NCBI GenBank assembly: GCA_039000515.1
Contig: JBCFYV010000838.1
Span: 1 to 64,000, forward strand
Length of the DNA stretch: 64,000 bases
Source: Timema cristinae
Taxonomy: Eukaryota > Arthropoda > Insecta > Phasmatodea > Timematidae
Reading direction: 5' to 3'
Shown here: piece by piece, positions 47,640 through 58,870 of the stretch
Position numbering within the stretch: the stretch's first letter is position 1
Layout: each line of letters begins with the position of its first letter
Notes under the pieces: model-generated
Database searches by the model: none
Seen by the model: only the letters and a program-made list of their open reading frames with translations
Told to the model about the DNA's origin: nothing
Position numbers and translations under genes: made by a program

Positions 47640-47905
47640 ACTGTTTCCAGCCTATGGTCTGGGTCAGTTTTTTTTCATTCAAGCCATCTATTTTCTTCTA
47701 CCAGCTGGCTAAGCCTGTCATTCCTTATAATCTAACTTAAGACTAGGACAGACACAACATCCAATCCCCGACCGTTAATTCAACACTGTAAGGATAAACC
47801 CACATTTCATCAATGATACATTTTTTGACCATGCCAGGAATCAAACCTGGGACCCTTAGCTCAGTAGACAGACATGCTACCGATTGAGCTAAGGTGTTGG
47901 ATCAA
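47640..47905 (-). mobile_element. SINE family D with LINE-like 3' end
   Basis: On the minus strand a tRNA-like head has A box TAGCTCAATCGG and B box GGTTTGATTCC (T stem CCAGG/CCTGG). A unique body follows, and then ACTGACCCAGACC and GGCTGGAAACAGTAATAGAT. That last part matches the 3' end of the LINE at 48244. The head also contains a perfect 9-bp inverted repeat CCTTAGCTC / GAGCTAAGG. The acceptor stem does not pair, so it is not a working tRNA gene. Confidence 0.72.
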
Positions 47906-48243
47906 TTTCTTACATCAACATCATAATTGTCAAAACTATAGGCAACTATTTGGTATTGTCATTATTCATATCTAAATTAGCAACTGTAGAGGCCGTAATC
48001 CGTATGCAAGAACCCCGCCAAGTAGACCCTTAGAAACTTTCTATAAGTCCTTGCACATGAGATTAATTTCCAGTATGGAGGCCTACTTCATACAAAAGGA
48101 CTCTGGTTAAGCAAAGGGACTAGTCGGCCATTGTTTCAACAAACTGCACCCAGCAATAATCATGTTTATCAAAGAATATGATGTACACTCTCATTAGCGT
48201 TAGTATTCTTGAGTGATTTTGAAATATTGCATTTCTGCTAAAT

Positions 48244-48700
48244 CATCATCATGAACAGTTTCCAACCTCTGGCCAGGTCTGTTTGGAACATAAGACTCTC
48301 CAAACTCTCCTTTCTCCCTACCACCTCTCTTCCTCCACCATGACTCAATCCTCTCCTCTCTCCTACACACTTCTCTGCACTCCCTTCAGCCACCTGTCCC
48401 TTGGTCTTCTGCTTAGCCTCATACCTCCCACTTCACTACCCAACATATTCTTTGGTATCTTTTCTTCCTCCATTCTCTTCACATGGCCGTATCACTTTAG
48501 TCGTGCCTTTTCTATCCTGTCCTTCACTGGCTCCTCCTCAACTATCTATCTCACACTCTCACTTCTCATCCTATCTATTCTTGTCCCTCCTATAGTACTT
48601 CTCAGAAATTGAATTTCACAGGCTGGAATTATGTTTCCATTCTGCTCCTTCATTTCTCCCTTTGTCGCATAAAATCTCAATAGATTAAACCTCCAGCTTC
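48244..48700 (-). pseudogene. LINE 3' fragment (reverse-transcriptase ORF C-terminus)
   Basis: The minus strand reads FLRSTIGGTRI, later EPVKDRIEKARLK, a stop, then YGHVKRMEEEKIPKNML and SRRPRDRWLKGVQRS. This is the familiar WxGHVxRM...GRPxxxW tail of RTE/CR1-like LINE ORF2 proteins. It ends GGTTGGAAACTGTTCATGAT, followed by short GAT repeats. Only the 5'-truncated end is present. Confidence 0.75.
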
Positions 48701-49136
48701 AAGGCCAGGACAGAATTTAGGGGAGATGATAATTTATACAGTACAAAGATATTCTCCAAGAAATTTGAGTTCTGGGAAAAGAACCTTAGAGACATCAAAC
48801 ATTTCACTTGTTTGGAAGATAAGCTGGATAACTAAAGCAATTCTTAACCCTACTCTGGAAAAACATTGTGAAATACTTTCCAGCTTGAGACCATAATATC
48901 AGCAACGATTTCAAAACAGTTGACTTTCTTGTGCTGTTTGTTTCAATTCATATTTATACACATTGAGATTGAAAATATATCAAGTTGTATCACACAACAC
49001 TTACGAGAAGAAGAAATGGAGCTGATCGCTTTCCAAATAGACCTATCGTTGAAGAAGATTGTTGCCTATAGATCAGAATATGTGTGGCCTCTTTACTCAT
49101 AAGGGAAAATATCCAGTTTTGCTATGTGTTACAGTC

Positions 49137-49412
49137 AACCTTGAAGGTTTTGGGGTAAAGTGCTCGTCTCAAGACGCGATGTTCATGGGTTTGAACTCGA
49201 TTGAGGCCAACAAATTTTTCTTGAGCAATAAAAATCTGTAGCACAACTCCCTTTGAAGGGGAAGTAAAGCTGCCGGCCCCATGTTAATTGTGGAATGTAA
49301 AAGAACCTAGAAGGTATGTGAAAATACCTTTCTCGGCAAAATTGGTAGGCCCTTTGCTCTCGCTCATAGAAATTCTTGTGCATCGATATGATTAGTCAGT
49401 TCAAAAAGTGCA
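49137..49412 (+). mobile_element. tRNA-derived SINE, family C, copy 2
   Basis: Head GGGGTAAAGTGCTCGTCTC, B box GGGTTTGAACTCG (49188-49200), body TTTTTCTTGAGCAATAAAAA, ATGTAAAAGAACCTAGAAGG, GAAATTCTTGTGCATCGATA; homologous to 17528-17800. Confidence 0.75.
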
Positions 49413-50837
49413 CATGAACTACTTCACATGAATAAAACAGTATGTGTAACATTCTAGGTGAAGGCGTTCTTCTCTCCCTGCCTGTGTGAGTCATTATTTA
49501 CAATTATGAAGGTGGTGAAAAACAAATACAAGGACAGGTCCACAGATAGACATCTTAATAACTGCATTTAAATAGGAAGGGCAAGTAAATCACCAAGCAT
49601 TAAAACAATTTGTGAATGAAAGTGAATGCCAATTTTATCGGTAAGTTTACAAACCAAGTTCTTTTTTTATTTAACTTTGATTTTTTTTTTAATTATGTGT
49701 TTTTATATTATTTACATTACAAATATGAATCCAATTCATACCCCACCCCGTATGTACATAGGTGTGATTCGTGTTATCTTGATCAGTGGGTGTGATGGCC
49801 CTAACTTTTTATGAACTTTTGGCACCCCTGCCTTAGAACATGCAGCCACTGATTTGGGATATTTTATTGAAGTCACTTTAGTCAGAACACTTATTCACAA
49901 AAAATTACAGCTTATAACATAAAATAAGCGTACACTATCTTCAACCTATTTGTAGATTGTTTCGGCATATATCTTTAGATGGGATGAAAGGAGACATGAG
50001 AAAAGGTCAGTGGTTTTTTTTACAGTTTTTATAGCAAAAAATTTAGACAAATACGATTGTCCTGGTTTTTAACATTATTTGTTTGATATTTTACTCTGGA
50101 ATCAGTGATTTAGGAGGCCTATTAACATTATTTTTGTCAGGTTAGTATGCATAGATACTACACATTTTGGAAAATTCCCATCTATTCTATAAGTTAAATT
50201 ATTGCGTTCTCTTTGAATTTGTTCTTTATTGCTTCATTGTGAGAGTGTAAGTATAAATGCAAAGATGTGTTTGTTTCATAGTTCTGAACTTTATTTTATA
50301 TATTTTATTTTATTTACAGTGTTAAAGTCTAAACATGATAAAAAGACAGTGCAAGATGAGGGATGCAAAATCTTATCACAAATATAAGTAAACTTTTTCT
50401 TGTATTTAAAAAAAAAATTAAATTATTAATCCTGTTTTCTTTTTTGTAATCTGTAAAAGGCAATTTATTTTATGTGTCATAAATATTCTAGTAAAATTGT
50501 AATACTCAGTTTTTTTTTGTCCTAGCTAGCCCTACCAAAAATCTGGCAACCCTATTTTAACAGTTCAACATAAATTTAAGAACATCATGTGAACAATTTT
50601 ATTGTCACATAGCTAAGTATTATTGGTGAACTTTTGAATATATTGGAAAAAGTTAAAAATAACTGGGGCATTAACTATGTTTGTTTTAAGATATAATGTA
50701 AATGTTTGATTAGGTGCATTTGTATCTTTACTACACTCATTTTAACTCCCAAATCTTTATTCCTAAAAGAATCTGTGAATTTTTTTTACCAATTTGAAAA
50801 AAAAATTCTTCTTTCGTTTGCACCCAGAAATATGGTA
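49413..50837. other. Intergenic, nothing recognised
   Basis: AT-rich with T-runs; no gene or repeat placed. Confidence 0.4.
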
Positions 50838-50992
50838 ACCTTGAAGGATGAGGACGGTTGAATTTAGAGGTAGTGTATTAAAGATTTTGGGAAAGGAGAA
50901 AGGAAAACAATGAAAGAAAAACAACCCTCATAAAAACTCAATATCAGGATTTAAACACCGATCCTCCCATCATGGTAATGATACCCTAGGAT
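50838..50992 (-). mobile_element. SINE family B remnant
   Basis: Inverted family B: GGATGAGGACGGTTGAATTT, AGAGGTAGTGTATTAAAG, CAGGATTTAAACACCGATCC, CTCCCATCATGG. Confidence 0.55.
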
Positions 50993-51579
50993 TCATTTGA
51001 ACATCTAAGGGAGTATCTGTTTTGTTTTTTTAATATTCATTGAAAAGATTTTACTGAAATATGTGAACTAGGTAGAAATATTTTGACAGTCATACACATG
51101 CTCAGAGTTGAGGGAATATTTATTAATATTATTTATCATTTATCCTACAACCCCAATTTGATAAATTAATAATATTTAAACAAGTTTATAAATAAAAATT
51201 AAATCTGATTATTAAAAAACGCTAGTTAACTATGAAAGCCTATAAAATAAAGTACTTAAAAAAATTCTATTATTTTCACTTTTTTTATTAGAACTTTACT
51301 GTTTGTGGTAAACTACCTAAAATATTTAAATGTCCAAACATATCTGAATTGGTCAATTAGAATTTTTTTTTTTTCTTCTTGGTCAAAAGTCAAATTGTCA
51401 AATTCCTTGTTCTCTTGGAAGGATATCTGCAGCTGAAATTTCCGAGCTGTCGTCTGCTCAGTTTTGTATAGTAAAGAAGGAAACTTTTGGGTATTACCTT
51501 CTTTCTCTTTTACACACATAAAGGCACTGTGGCATTTTGACATATTTCACTAATTTGTACCAATATATTAAATACCTCA

Positions 51580-51580
51580 A

Positions 51581-51625
<45 letters not shown>
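51580..51625. repeat. (ATT)n microsatellite at a LINE 3' end
   Basis: About 15 ATT units on the + strand, i.e. (AAT)n at the 3' end of the minus-strand LINE that follows. Confidence 0.85.
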
Positions 51626-52410
51626 GTGTTTTGTCTCACGTACATGTGTATTCCTTTAGTCAGTGAACTTGGACCACCAATGCGCCCTGTCCTCTGCCTC
51701 AGCTTCCAGAATTTTATTCTTTCCTTCAAGTCATCTAAAGTTGAATCCTCCTCCTTCCCAAGTTCCTCTTTCCCTCAACCATTATTTCTATGACGTCATA
51801 CAAAGGACAGTTCTTCCTAAGAATGTGTCCAATCCAGTTTGCTTTGCACCGAAGAATCACATCCAAAATTGTTCTCTTCTCACACCCTCTTCTTAGGACT
51901 TCTTTATTAATCACCCTGTTTGTCCACCTGATTTTCTTAAGTCTTCTCTAGCACCACTTTTCAAAGCTCTCCAAATATTTATTTTTCATTTTCCTACGAG
52001 TCTAAATTTCTGCTCCATACAGTGTGATGCTCCAAACGTAACATTTCATCAGATTATTCTTCGGTTACAAACTCAACTTTCTAGTCAGCAGTAATATGAT
52101 CTTGTTGAAAATTTCCTTGGCACGCTGATCATCGACATAATTTCCTTAGTGCATTAGGCATCCTTTGTCAGCAGACTTTCAAGGCACAAGAACTGTTATA
52201 TATTTTCCAATTTTTATTTCCTGTGGCTCTTCATTTTTTGAAATCGCCATCACTTTTGACTTCTCAATGTTAATCTCCATGCCATCCATATCTTCTCCTA
52301 ACTTCACCAGCAGGTCCATCATTTCCTGCATCATTATATTATTAGTTAAATAAAATAAGTATGTTAGTAATAAAAGTTTGAAGAGTACTTGTTTTGCTAA
52401 CACTAAATAG
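51626..52410 (-). pseudogene. RTE-like LINE fragment (reverse transcriptase, 5'-truncated)
   Basis: On the minus strand: MDLLVKLGEDMDGMEINIEK then SKVMAISK (RT fingers/palm region downstream of the catalytic YADD box). Then MKCYVWSITLYGAEI, KYLESFEKWC, RLKKIRWTNRV, NKEVLRRG, ANWIGHILRKNCPLYDVIE and GRRRIQL. These are the successive blocks of LINE ORF2 ends. Many stops and shifts. Its minus-strand 3' end runs into (AAT)n. Confidence 0.82.
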
Positions 52411-52719
52411 CTATGTCGACTTTTGTTTGCTTTGGTACGACCTGTATCAAACTAGTTACAAACCCAGAACCCTATAACACGTTTTTACTGGTTTTGAATT
52501 TTTTTATATAATATGTATGTATGCATAATACGCTTTGTCCTACTCTTTTTGGGCGATACCATCCATCACCACCTTTTTCTTATGGATTTTCTGAACTTAT
52601 TACGCTGCAATAAAAATACACTCGATAGTTTAATAACTGCAGCAGCAACAACAGTGATGTCATCACTTGCGCGATCCATTGTGTATTTGCAGCCAACTAC
52701 CGCCGAAGGGAATGATTTG

Positions 52720-53060
52720 ATCGAATATTCAGGATAGACATTTGCGAGAAGTGTGTGAGGTCCACAGAAGGTGAATACTCGTATAGGTTTTATGAAAGAA
52801 TTGAGTGACAAATGTAGGAGAACATTAAGACAAATATTAGGTCGAAATATTCGTACAAACATTCGGGTGAATATTCAGTCGAAACATACATCCGCATTTG
52901 TTAATAGTGAGAGACCGACTTTCGTGTCAAGATACCGCTCCCAAGGTGAGACCCCTAGAATGCCGAATATTTGCTATTCGGCGTTCGTGTACCTTACACA
53001 CTACCCTGACAACATTCGTTAATATTCGCGAATAGTGCGAGACCGACTTTAGTCAGGCAA
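52720..53060. other. Segment rich in CGAATATTCG-type motifs
   Basis: ATTCG or its inverse CGAAT recurs about ten times in 330 bp, with AT-palindromes (GAATATTC), a perfect hairpin GCCGAATA / TATTCGGC (52962-52983) and a duplicated AGACCGACTTT block (52912 and 53039). CpG is much commoner than in the surroundings. Nature unknown. Confidence 0.5.
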
Positions 53061-53070
53061 CAAAGCTGTG

Positions 53071-53203
53071 GTGGAATGCCAGGCCTCCACCGTGGTTCGG
53101 ATTCCACGTTAAACTGTAGGTCCTTCATTTCATCTCACAATCATCCTACCATTACACATTAGCGTAAGTGCGTATAACCCGAACGGGTAGTAAGACGTGG
53201 GGC

Positions 53204-53258
<55 letters not shown>
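53071..53258 (+). mobile_element. SINE family A, 5'-truncated
   Basis: GGAATGCCAGGCCTCCACCG, TTCGGATTCCACGTTAAACT, module ATAACCCGAACGGGTAGTAA, then about 17 TAA units (53206-53258). The tRNA head is missing. Confidence 0.85.
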
Positions 53259-53851
53259 GCGGGGCAGGCTAAAACGAAATACTGATAAAGGAAATAGAAA
53301 GTATTAGTTAATGTGGGGATAACTGTTGAAGCGGATAGGTCTTTGACTGCCTAGTGGTGCTAGAACTGGGGGGACACGGGGGTAAATTCCCCCCCCCCCC
53401 CTAAAAATTGAGGGGCTAAAAAGTATCACTTTTACCCCCCTCCCCCCCAAATAATATAATAACACTTTTAGCTAATGTAAAGTTCTTGTTGAATCAAGAT
53501 ACAAAGTTCACACTAAGGTAACATGATAAAAATAAAATGTGATTGGAGCACACACTGTTTGAAAACTCTGATAGTGGATACCAGCTACATGAGTTACTGC
53601 AGAAATAACTTTTTCAATGCTTGTATGGGAAAAAAACTATCTCCGCTCCACGATGAGGCAACTTAGATTAAATCACCTTTGTCTGCTGAATGCATACCCT
53701 GACAGGCTCAACAAACCTGAAAATTGCAAAATTAGTTAGTGGTTTATAGGTAGTAGCGAATATAGGGCAAAGGTATATGGAAACCTATTTTAATTTTCAA
53801 TGTTTCATAATTTTTAGTTAAGCCACATCCGATTTAATTTTTCTTAATTTT

Positions 53852-53872
53852 TGTGTGTGTGTGTGTGTGTGT
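53852..53872. repeat. (GT)n microsatellite
   Basis: About ten GT units. Confidence 0.9.
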
Positions 53873-53936
53873 ATTAATTACAATGTTTGGCATGACTAAA
53901 ATAAATGAGTAAATGCACCATTGGGACCGTTAAATA

Positions 53937-55231
53937 CAGGTATCCCTCGTTATACATGATACCACTTTGCCCGTTTTCACCCTAACGCGATTAAGAAATA
54001 ATAAAAAAAATGCATGGTCAGCATGGTTAGCAGTCACTCTATGCGGTGATGGAGTAACCTGGTGCAAGCACATTCCAGTGAGGACAATGATCTTTACTGT
54101 ACAGTTTGTGCTAAGGGGGATGGTATTGATAACATTGGATATGCATGGCAGAAGTTAAACAGTCTTGCATGAAGGGAGTTTGGAAAAATATTTGGCCTGA
54201 AGTTTCTGATTCTAATGATTTTGATCCTGAAAACGAGCTTTCCAATTCAAGACATGACATCGTTAACATAGAAAGATGTTGAATTTGAGACGTAGACCAG
54301 GCAAATGTGTATGAATTGCTCCAATTTCACTCAATAGAACTCGCCATTGAGGATCTAGAAGTGGAGAATGGCATACAGGATGAGGAGGAAGAGCCCTATG
54401 TTGTTGAGCTTATCAAACAATTTAAACAAAACAAATTGCTGAATTGTTTAAGCACATTGACAGTGCAATTATAATCATTGAAGAGAATGACCCTAACATG
54501 GGTAGAAGCGCCAAAGTTGCCAGAAAGATTTAGTTATTTGGCTTGCTACAAAGCACTCTAAAAGAGAGGAAGAATGCTGCCCGTCAGCTGAGTCTTGAAC
54601 ATTTCATCAAAAAAGTTGAAAATCTTCAGTTTAAAGACCTAGGGCATTCACGACAGCAAGAGCCTTCAAGAGAGTAGGGGCTTACCATCCCAGCTGGGCC
54701 TTCCAAGAGCAAGAGCTTACAGCCCAAGGAACTTCAAGGGAGCAAGAGCTTACTGTCCCAGCTGGCCTTCCAAGAGCAAGAGCTTACAGCCCAAGGGACT
54801 TCAAGGGAACAAAGAGCTTACCGTAGCAGGACTTTCAATAGACCAAGAGCCTACTGTCCAAGGGCCGTCAAGAGAGCAAGAGAGGTATAATCTAGTTTTC
54901 CCAGATCCAGTTAATTTTTCATGCGAATTAAGATTAACAGTAAGTGTACCTGTAGCGTTGTACTAATTAGATAAATTTATTAAAAATTGCATTTATTTAC
55001 AAATTTCAGGGGATTAAATATTGACAAAAGGTGTAAGCTACCTATAGTATTATACTAGTTAGATAAACTAATAAAATTTGCATTCATTTGCAAGTTTTAG
55101 TTTTTTATTTACTTTTTTCTTTGGAGTAACCCCTATCTCACCCATGTTAAAATCTATTCCCTCTATGCGTTTTCGTGTTACGCGATTATTTATCAGAACC
55201 AATCACACTCGCGTAGTGAGAGGGACAGCTG
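53937..55231 (+). mobile_element. Tigger/pogo-like transposon relic
   Basis: Ends CAGGTATCCCTC and inverted CAGCTGTCCCTC, each flanked by TA. 1295 bp. Around 54309-54392 it reads VYELLQFHSIELAIEDLEVE, matching the LLxxHSxELxxEDLxxLE segment near the C-terminus of Tigger/jerky-type DDE transposases. The catalytic core is not readable; the element is internally deleted and decayed. Confidence 0.72.
54640..54880 (+). repeat. 33-bp (11-codon) minisatellite in the Tigger coding end
   Basis: Imperfect tandem units of about 33 bp alternating in a 67-bp higher unit, e.g. CCTTCCAAGAGCAAGAGCTT then ACAGCCCAAGGAACTTCAAG. In the preserved register each unit reads close to PSREQELTVPA. About six to seven units. 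Confidence 0.75.
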
Positions 55232-57674
55232 TATTACATTTACCTAGCCTTTTATAAATCTCACAAATGTTATCCCTATAATGCCATGTGATTATTTTTA
55301 ACTCCCCACTCCCAAATAAAAACGTTCCTGCGCCACTTAGAATAGGAAACAAATCATTTCAAGTGGAAATTATACTAATGGTATTTTCAAGAACACGTTG
55401 CAAATCATTCCCAGAAAAAGAAACAAGAATGATAGGGCCAGGTGGTTAATGAGGTACTTAAAGTTTGCGAGAATTAAGCACAACAGTTTTATAACACCAA
55501 ACTTGAAGGTATGGCATGCTTTTACAAACCGTTAAGTGTGAATTCTTTTAGTTTTCTAGTTGATTGTACCTGTAATTGGTGTTTATTAGTTATTATATAT
55601 GTTGAATTAATATACCTATTCAAAATGCTTGGTTCTGTCATTCAAGCTAACAGTATGAATTTCAGTAAACTAACAACATCAAATGTCTTTTGGGGTTTTT
55701 CTTAACGACATGTTACTGTTAAAATTATTTATTAAATTTAAAACTTATATAAATCTTAACATATGTATGATTTGGTTGAACATATATAATTTACCCAAGG
55801 TTACAACGCTATAAATATAAAGTCTGTTTCCTTTGGGCCGTTTAAAAAATTAAAGTCGTAAATACTATAATATGTATTTTGTCATCCAAAATTCGTATTT
55901 ACCTCCCGGGAGTTTTTTATTTATATTTGATTGGTTTCGCTATTTTACCGCCCTCATGCGGAGAAATGCTTTTGGCCATAAAGCCCTATGGAATTAATGG
56001 ATTTTTTTCCCCATTGGTCTCCATAAAGCACGGTAGTAACTACTTGATACTGTTTGTTTTTTAATTTTTTAGTTTTCAAATTATATTATTGTTTAAATCA
56101 TTTAAATAGTCAAAAAACAAAGAAAAATTTTTTCACTAAAAAAAACAATCGCAAACAGTTATGTTCAATAAAAATCTGTTAGATGTCAGAAGAAAACATA
56201 GCTTCAAGTACAAGTACTGAAGGTGAAACAATAGATGGGACTGTGTGCTTAATCGCCATTTTTGTTACTTTATCAGCTTGTAATATTTGCAGAGTTTTAA
56301 TAAAGAATAAAGAAAAGTAAATCTTGTTAATTTATTTATTAGGGTTAAAATAGGGTGTGCACCACTCGTTATATTCAACATTGAATGTGTTAAAAACTTT
56401 ATTGAGACCTTGGAAACGGGTAAGGATGAGTTTCAAATTTTCAGTTTCATCCATCGATCTGAAAAAGAAAGGATCCCATTTTAGGTGATTCTAAACCGAG
56501 CGTCGTCTTGAATGCCGGTAGGTTGGTATTCTCAAAGATTTTGGTATAATAACTCAGTTTTTGAAAACTTTTATTTTGGGTATTATGAGTTAAAAAGGGA
56601 GACATTACAATACAATTTCAAAAATCATTAAAAATTCTAATTTAAAAAAATTTAAATTTTTTGGGGGTTTAGGTTATGTTAAGCTGTTTCCTTTCAACAG
56701 ATACTGGATTGATTTTATTGGCTGTGATATATTTAAAAATTTTTGCATGACGTTCACATAGAATCCATGGGGAAATTTTCCCACATTAAAGGTCCCAAAA
56801 CATTTGAGTGACATATTGTCTGGCCCTTTAAAAATTCTCCAAGGTTAGGTTTGTATATGCTTTTGAAATATTTTTACTTTTATTATTAAAGGTTAAAAAC
56901 CCCTACGACTTGTTTGTGTTAGCAAGCTATTATGCAAATTTTAAGGCATCTAGTCGTGGTAAAGGATTATTTTCGTACATTAAGCTTTTTTATCTTCTAA
57001 ACAGGAAAAAATATCATTTATACTCATGTGTTCAACTTGAAATACCTAAGGATATTTAATTCCCACACTTTTGATTTTAAAAAAATACTTTTAATTTAGG
57101 TCCCACCTTCATTTAAACAAAAGGTCTTCAGTAATAAGGGTTGAATCTCATTTGTGTTGATATGTTGTCAGGATGTTGGGTCAAGAACGTTTATTTCTTT
57201 CTTAAAAAAAACCCTACTAAAAATTTGTTAGATTTTAATTAATAAATTTAATTTTTTTGGTTACAAAAAAAGTAATTTGCTAAAGCCTATATATATATAA
57301 TAAATTTAAATAATTATTTTAAAGTATTTTTTTAATTACCTATTTCACAGGGTAGGCCTATGCAACATGCCAAAGTTACAGCAACCATGCCTTGAACATT
57401 TTGCTTTTTTCCTGCCAAACTATATCTTGCAAATGTGATATTATTTATTTCCTTTATTCAACACAAATTGTAAATATTTTAGTGAATTAAAATTTAAACC
57501 AACTTTTACCACAGCTTTATTTAAAACCAAATTAATACAGTTAGTAACTAGGGCCTAAACAGCAAAATATGTACCTTGAAAAAATTTTACAAAATAATTG
57601 TAGTTTGAAAAATCCCAATACACTTAAACATTATTGGCCTACATTAATCATAATAATTAGATAAAAATATATAT

Positions 57675-57825
57675 TTTTATTATTATTTTTTATTAGCCGC
57701 GTCTTACTACCCATTCCCGGGGTTTTACGCACTTCGCTAAAAGTGTAATGGCAGGGTGATTGTGAGATGAAATGAAGGCCTACAGTTTAACGTGGAATTC
57801 GAACCACGGTGGGGCCTGGCATTTA
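57675..57825 (-). mobile_element. SINE family A, 5'-truncated
   Basis: (TTA)n tail then GCGTCTTACTACCCATTC, GATTGTGAGATGAAATGAAG, AACGTGGAATTCGAACCACG, GGGGCCTGGCAT: the inverted 3' half of family A. Confidence 0.8.
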
Positions 57826-58604
57826 TTTTTTAAGCACCTGTTGGGTATACACCATTTTGTTTATTATTTAAAAAAATATATAATTCTTTTTCTTATTAAG
57901 CCTTTGGGCTTCATAATTCCTTTTTTTCAGATTTTTATGAATCCGAATATACCATTAAACGATGTTTTAGTGTCATAGCTTAATTATGATATACATGTTT
58001 AATTTATTATTTTAACCAACCAAACAAAATTTTAAATGGTTGACATTCTTGGGAATCTTATGTAATTTTTAATAATTATATATAAATATAAAATATATAT
58101 ATTAAAAATAGTTTTACAAAAAAAATTTTACAATATTCCTACCGGATTGTTTTAATCCCCGGTATTGGTGACAAAAAAAGAGCTGAACACCCCTTTAGAG
58201 TTTTTAAACTAAAACAAACCTTTTTTAATATTTTGGGTGAACCAATAAGTTGCCAATATCTAATTGACCTACCCCAAATTTTTTCACTCACATTGGGACC
58301 CTGCAGACAAAGTTTAGCTTATTAGGGTGATTTGTTGACAAAAAATGTGGGGGTCAAAACCCCCAAGTTTTTTATTAAATTTTTTCCCCTTTCCTCCTTA
58401 AAGCTTTTTTACTTTTTCTAAATTTACATTTTTTGTCCCCCCTATTATGAAAAAATTCAAAAGGTTTATTGAAGTAATACGGATGCAAAAACCCCCAATA
58501 TTTTGAACAAACCCAACTAAATATTATTTATTATATGAAAATTAACTGCAACACCAAATGTTTTTAATAAATTTTAATTTAGTATTTTGTTTAAAAATAA
58601 CACC

Positions 58605-58870
58605 CCTCGGGGGGGTAGTTGGTAAGCGTAGTCTTTTTGACTTTCACTGAGGGCGAGGAAAACAGGTTTAATCTCGGCAGGTACTGGGGGGTGGTTTTCC
58701 TAAATGGTTTTCCCCCCTTCCCCACGCAAATGGGGTTTTTTTTTCCCCCCCAATTAACCTTCCCAAATTTCCAACCATTAGCGAAAGTACTTAAAAATAT
58801 AACCCCAACAAGAGTAAACACTTTGTTTGTTTGTCCCCGTTTTAAAATATTTTTTAATCCAGTAAAACAA
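58605..58870 (+). mobile_element. SINE family B, distorted copy
   Basis: GTGGTTTTCCTAAATGGTTT, CCCACGCAAATGGGG, AATTAACCTTCCCAAATTTC follow family B but with stretched homopolymers. Confidence 0.6.

Larger units (their letters stand above)
53351..55340. mobile_element. Possible hAT-like element enclosing the Tigger relic
   Basis: Left CTAGTGGTGCTAGAACTGG and inverted right CTAAGTGGCGCAGGAACG could be TIRs. No TSD found; C-runs at 53387-53402 and 53436-53448 blur the left end. Confidence 0.3.

Noticed and set aside
47829..47895. Functional tRNA gene on the minus strand
   Set aside because: A and B boxes and T arm are present, but the acceptor stem does not pair and the anticodon arm is replaced by a different inverted repeat; it continues into a SINE body.
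48283..48612. 109-codon + strand ORF, Ser/Leu/Pro rich
   Set aside because: It is the antisense shadow of the minus-strand LINE ORF (YGHVKRMEEEKIPKNML).
51663..51896. 77-codon + strand ORF
   Set aside because: Antisense of the LINE reverse-transcriptase tail (ANWIGHILRKN).
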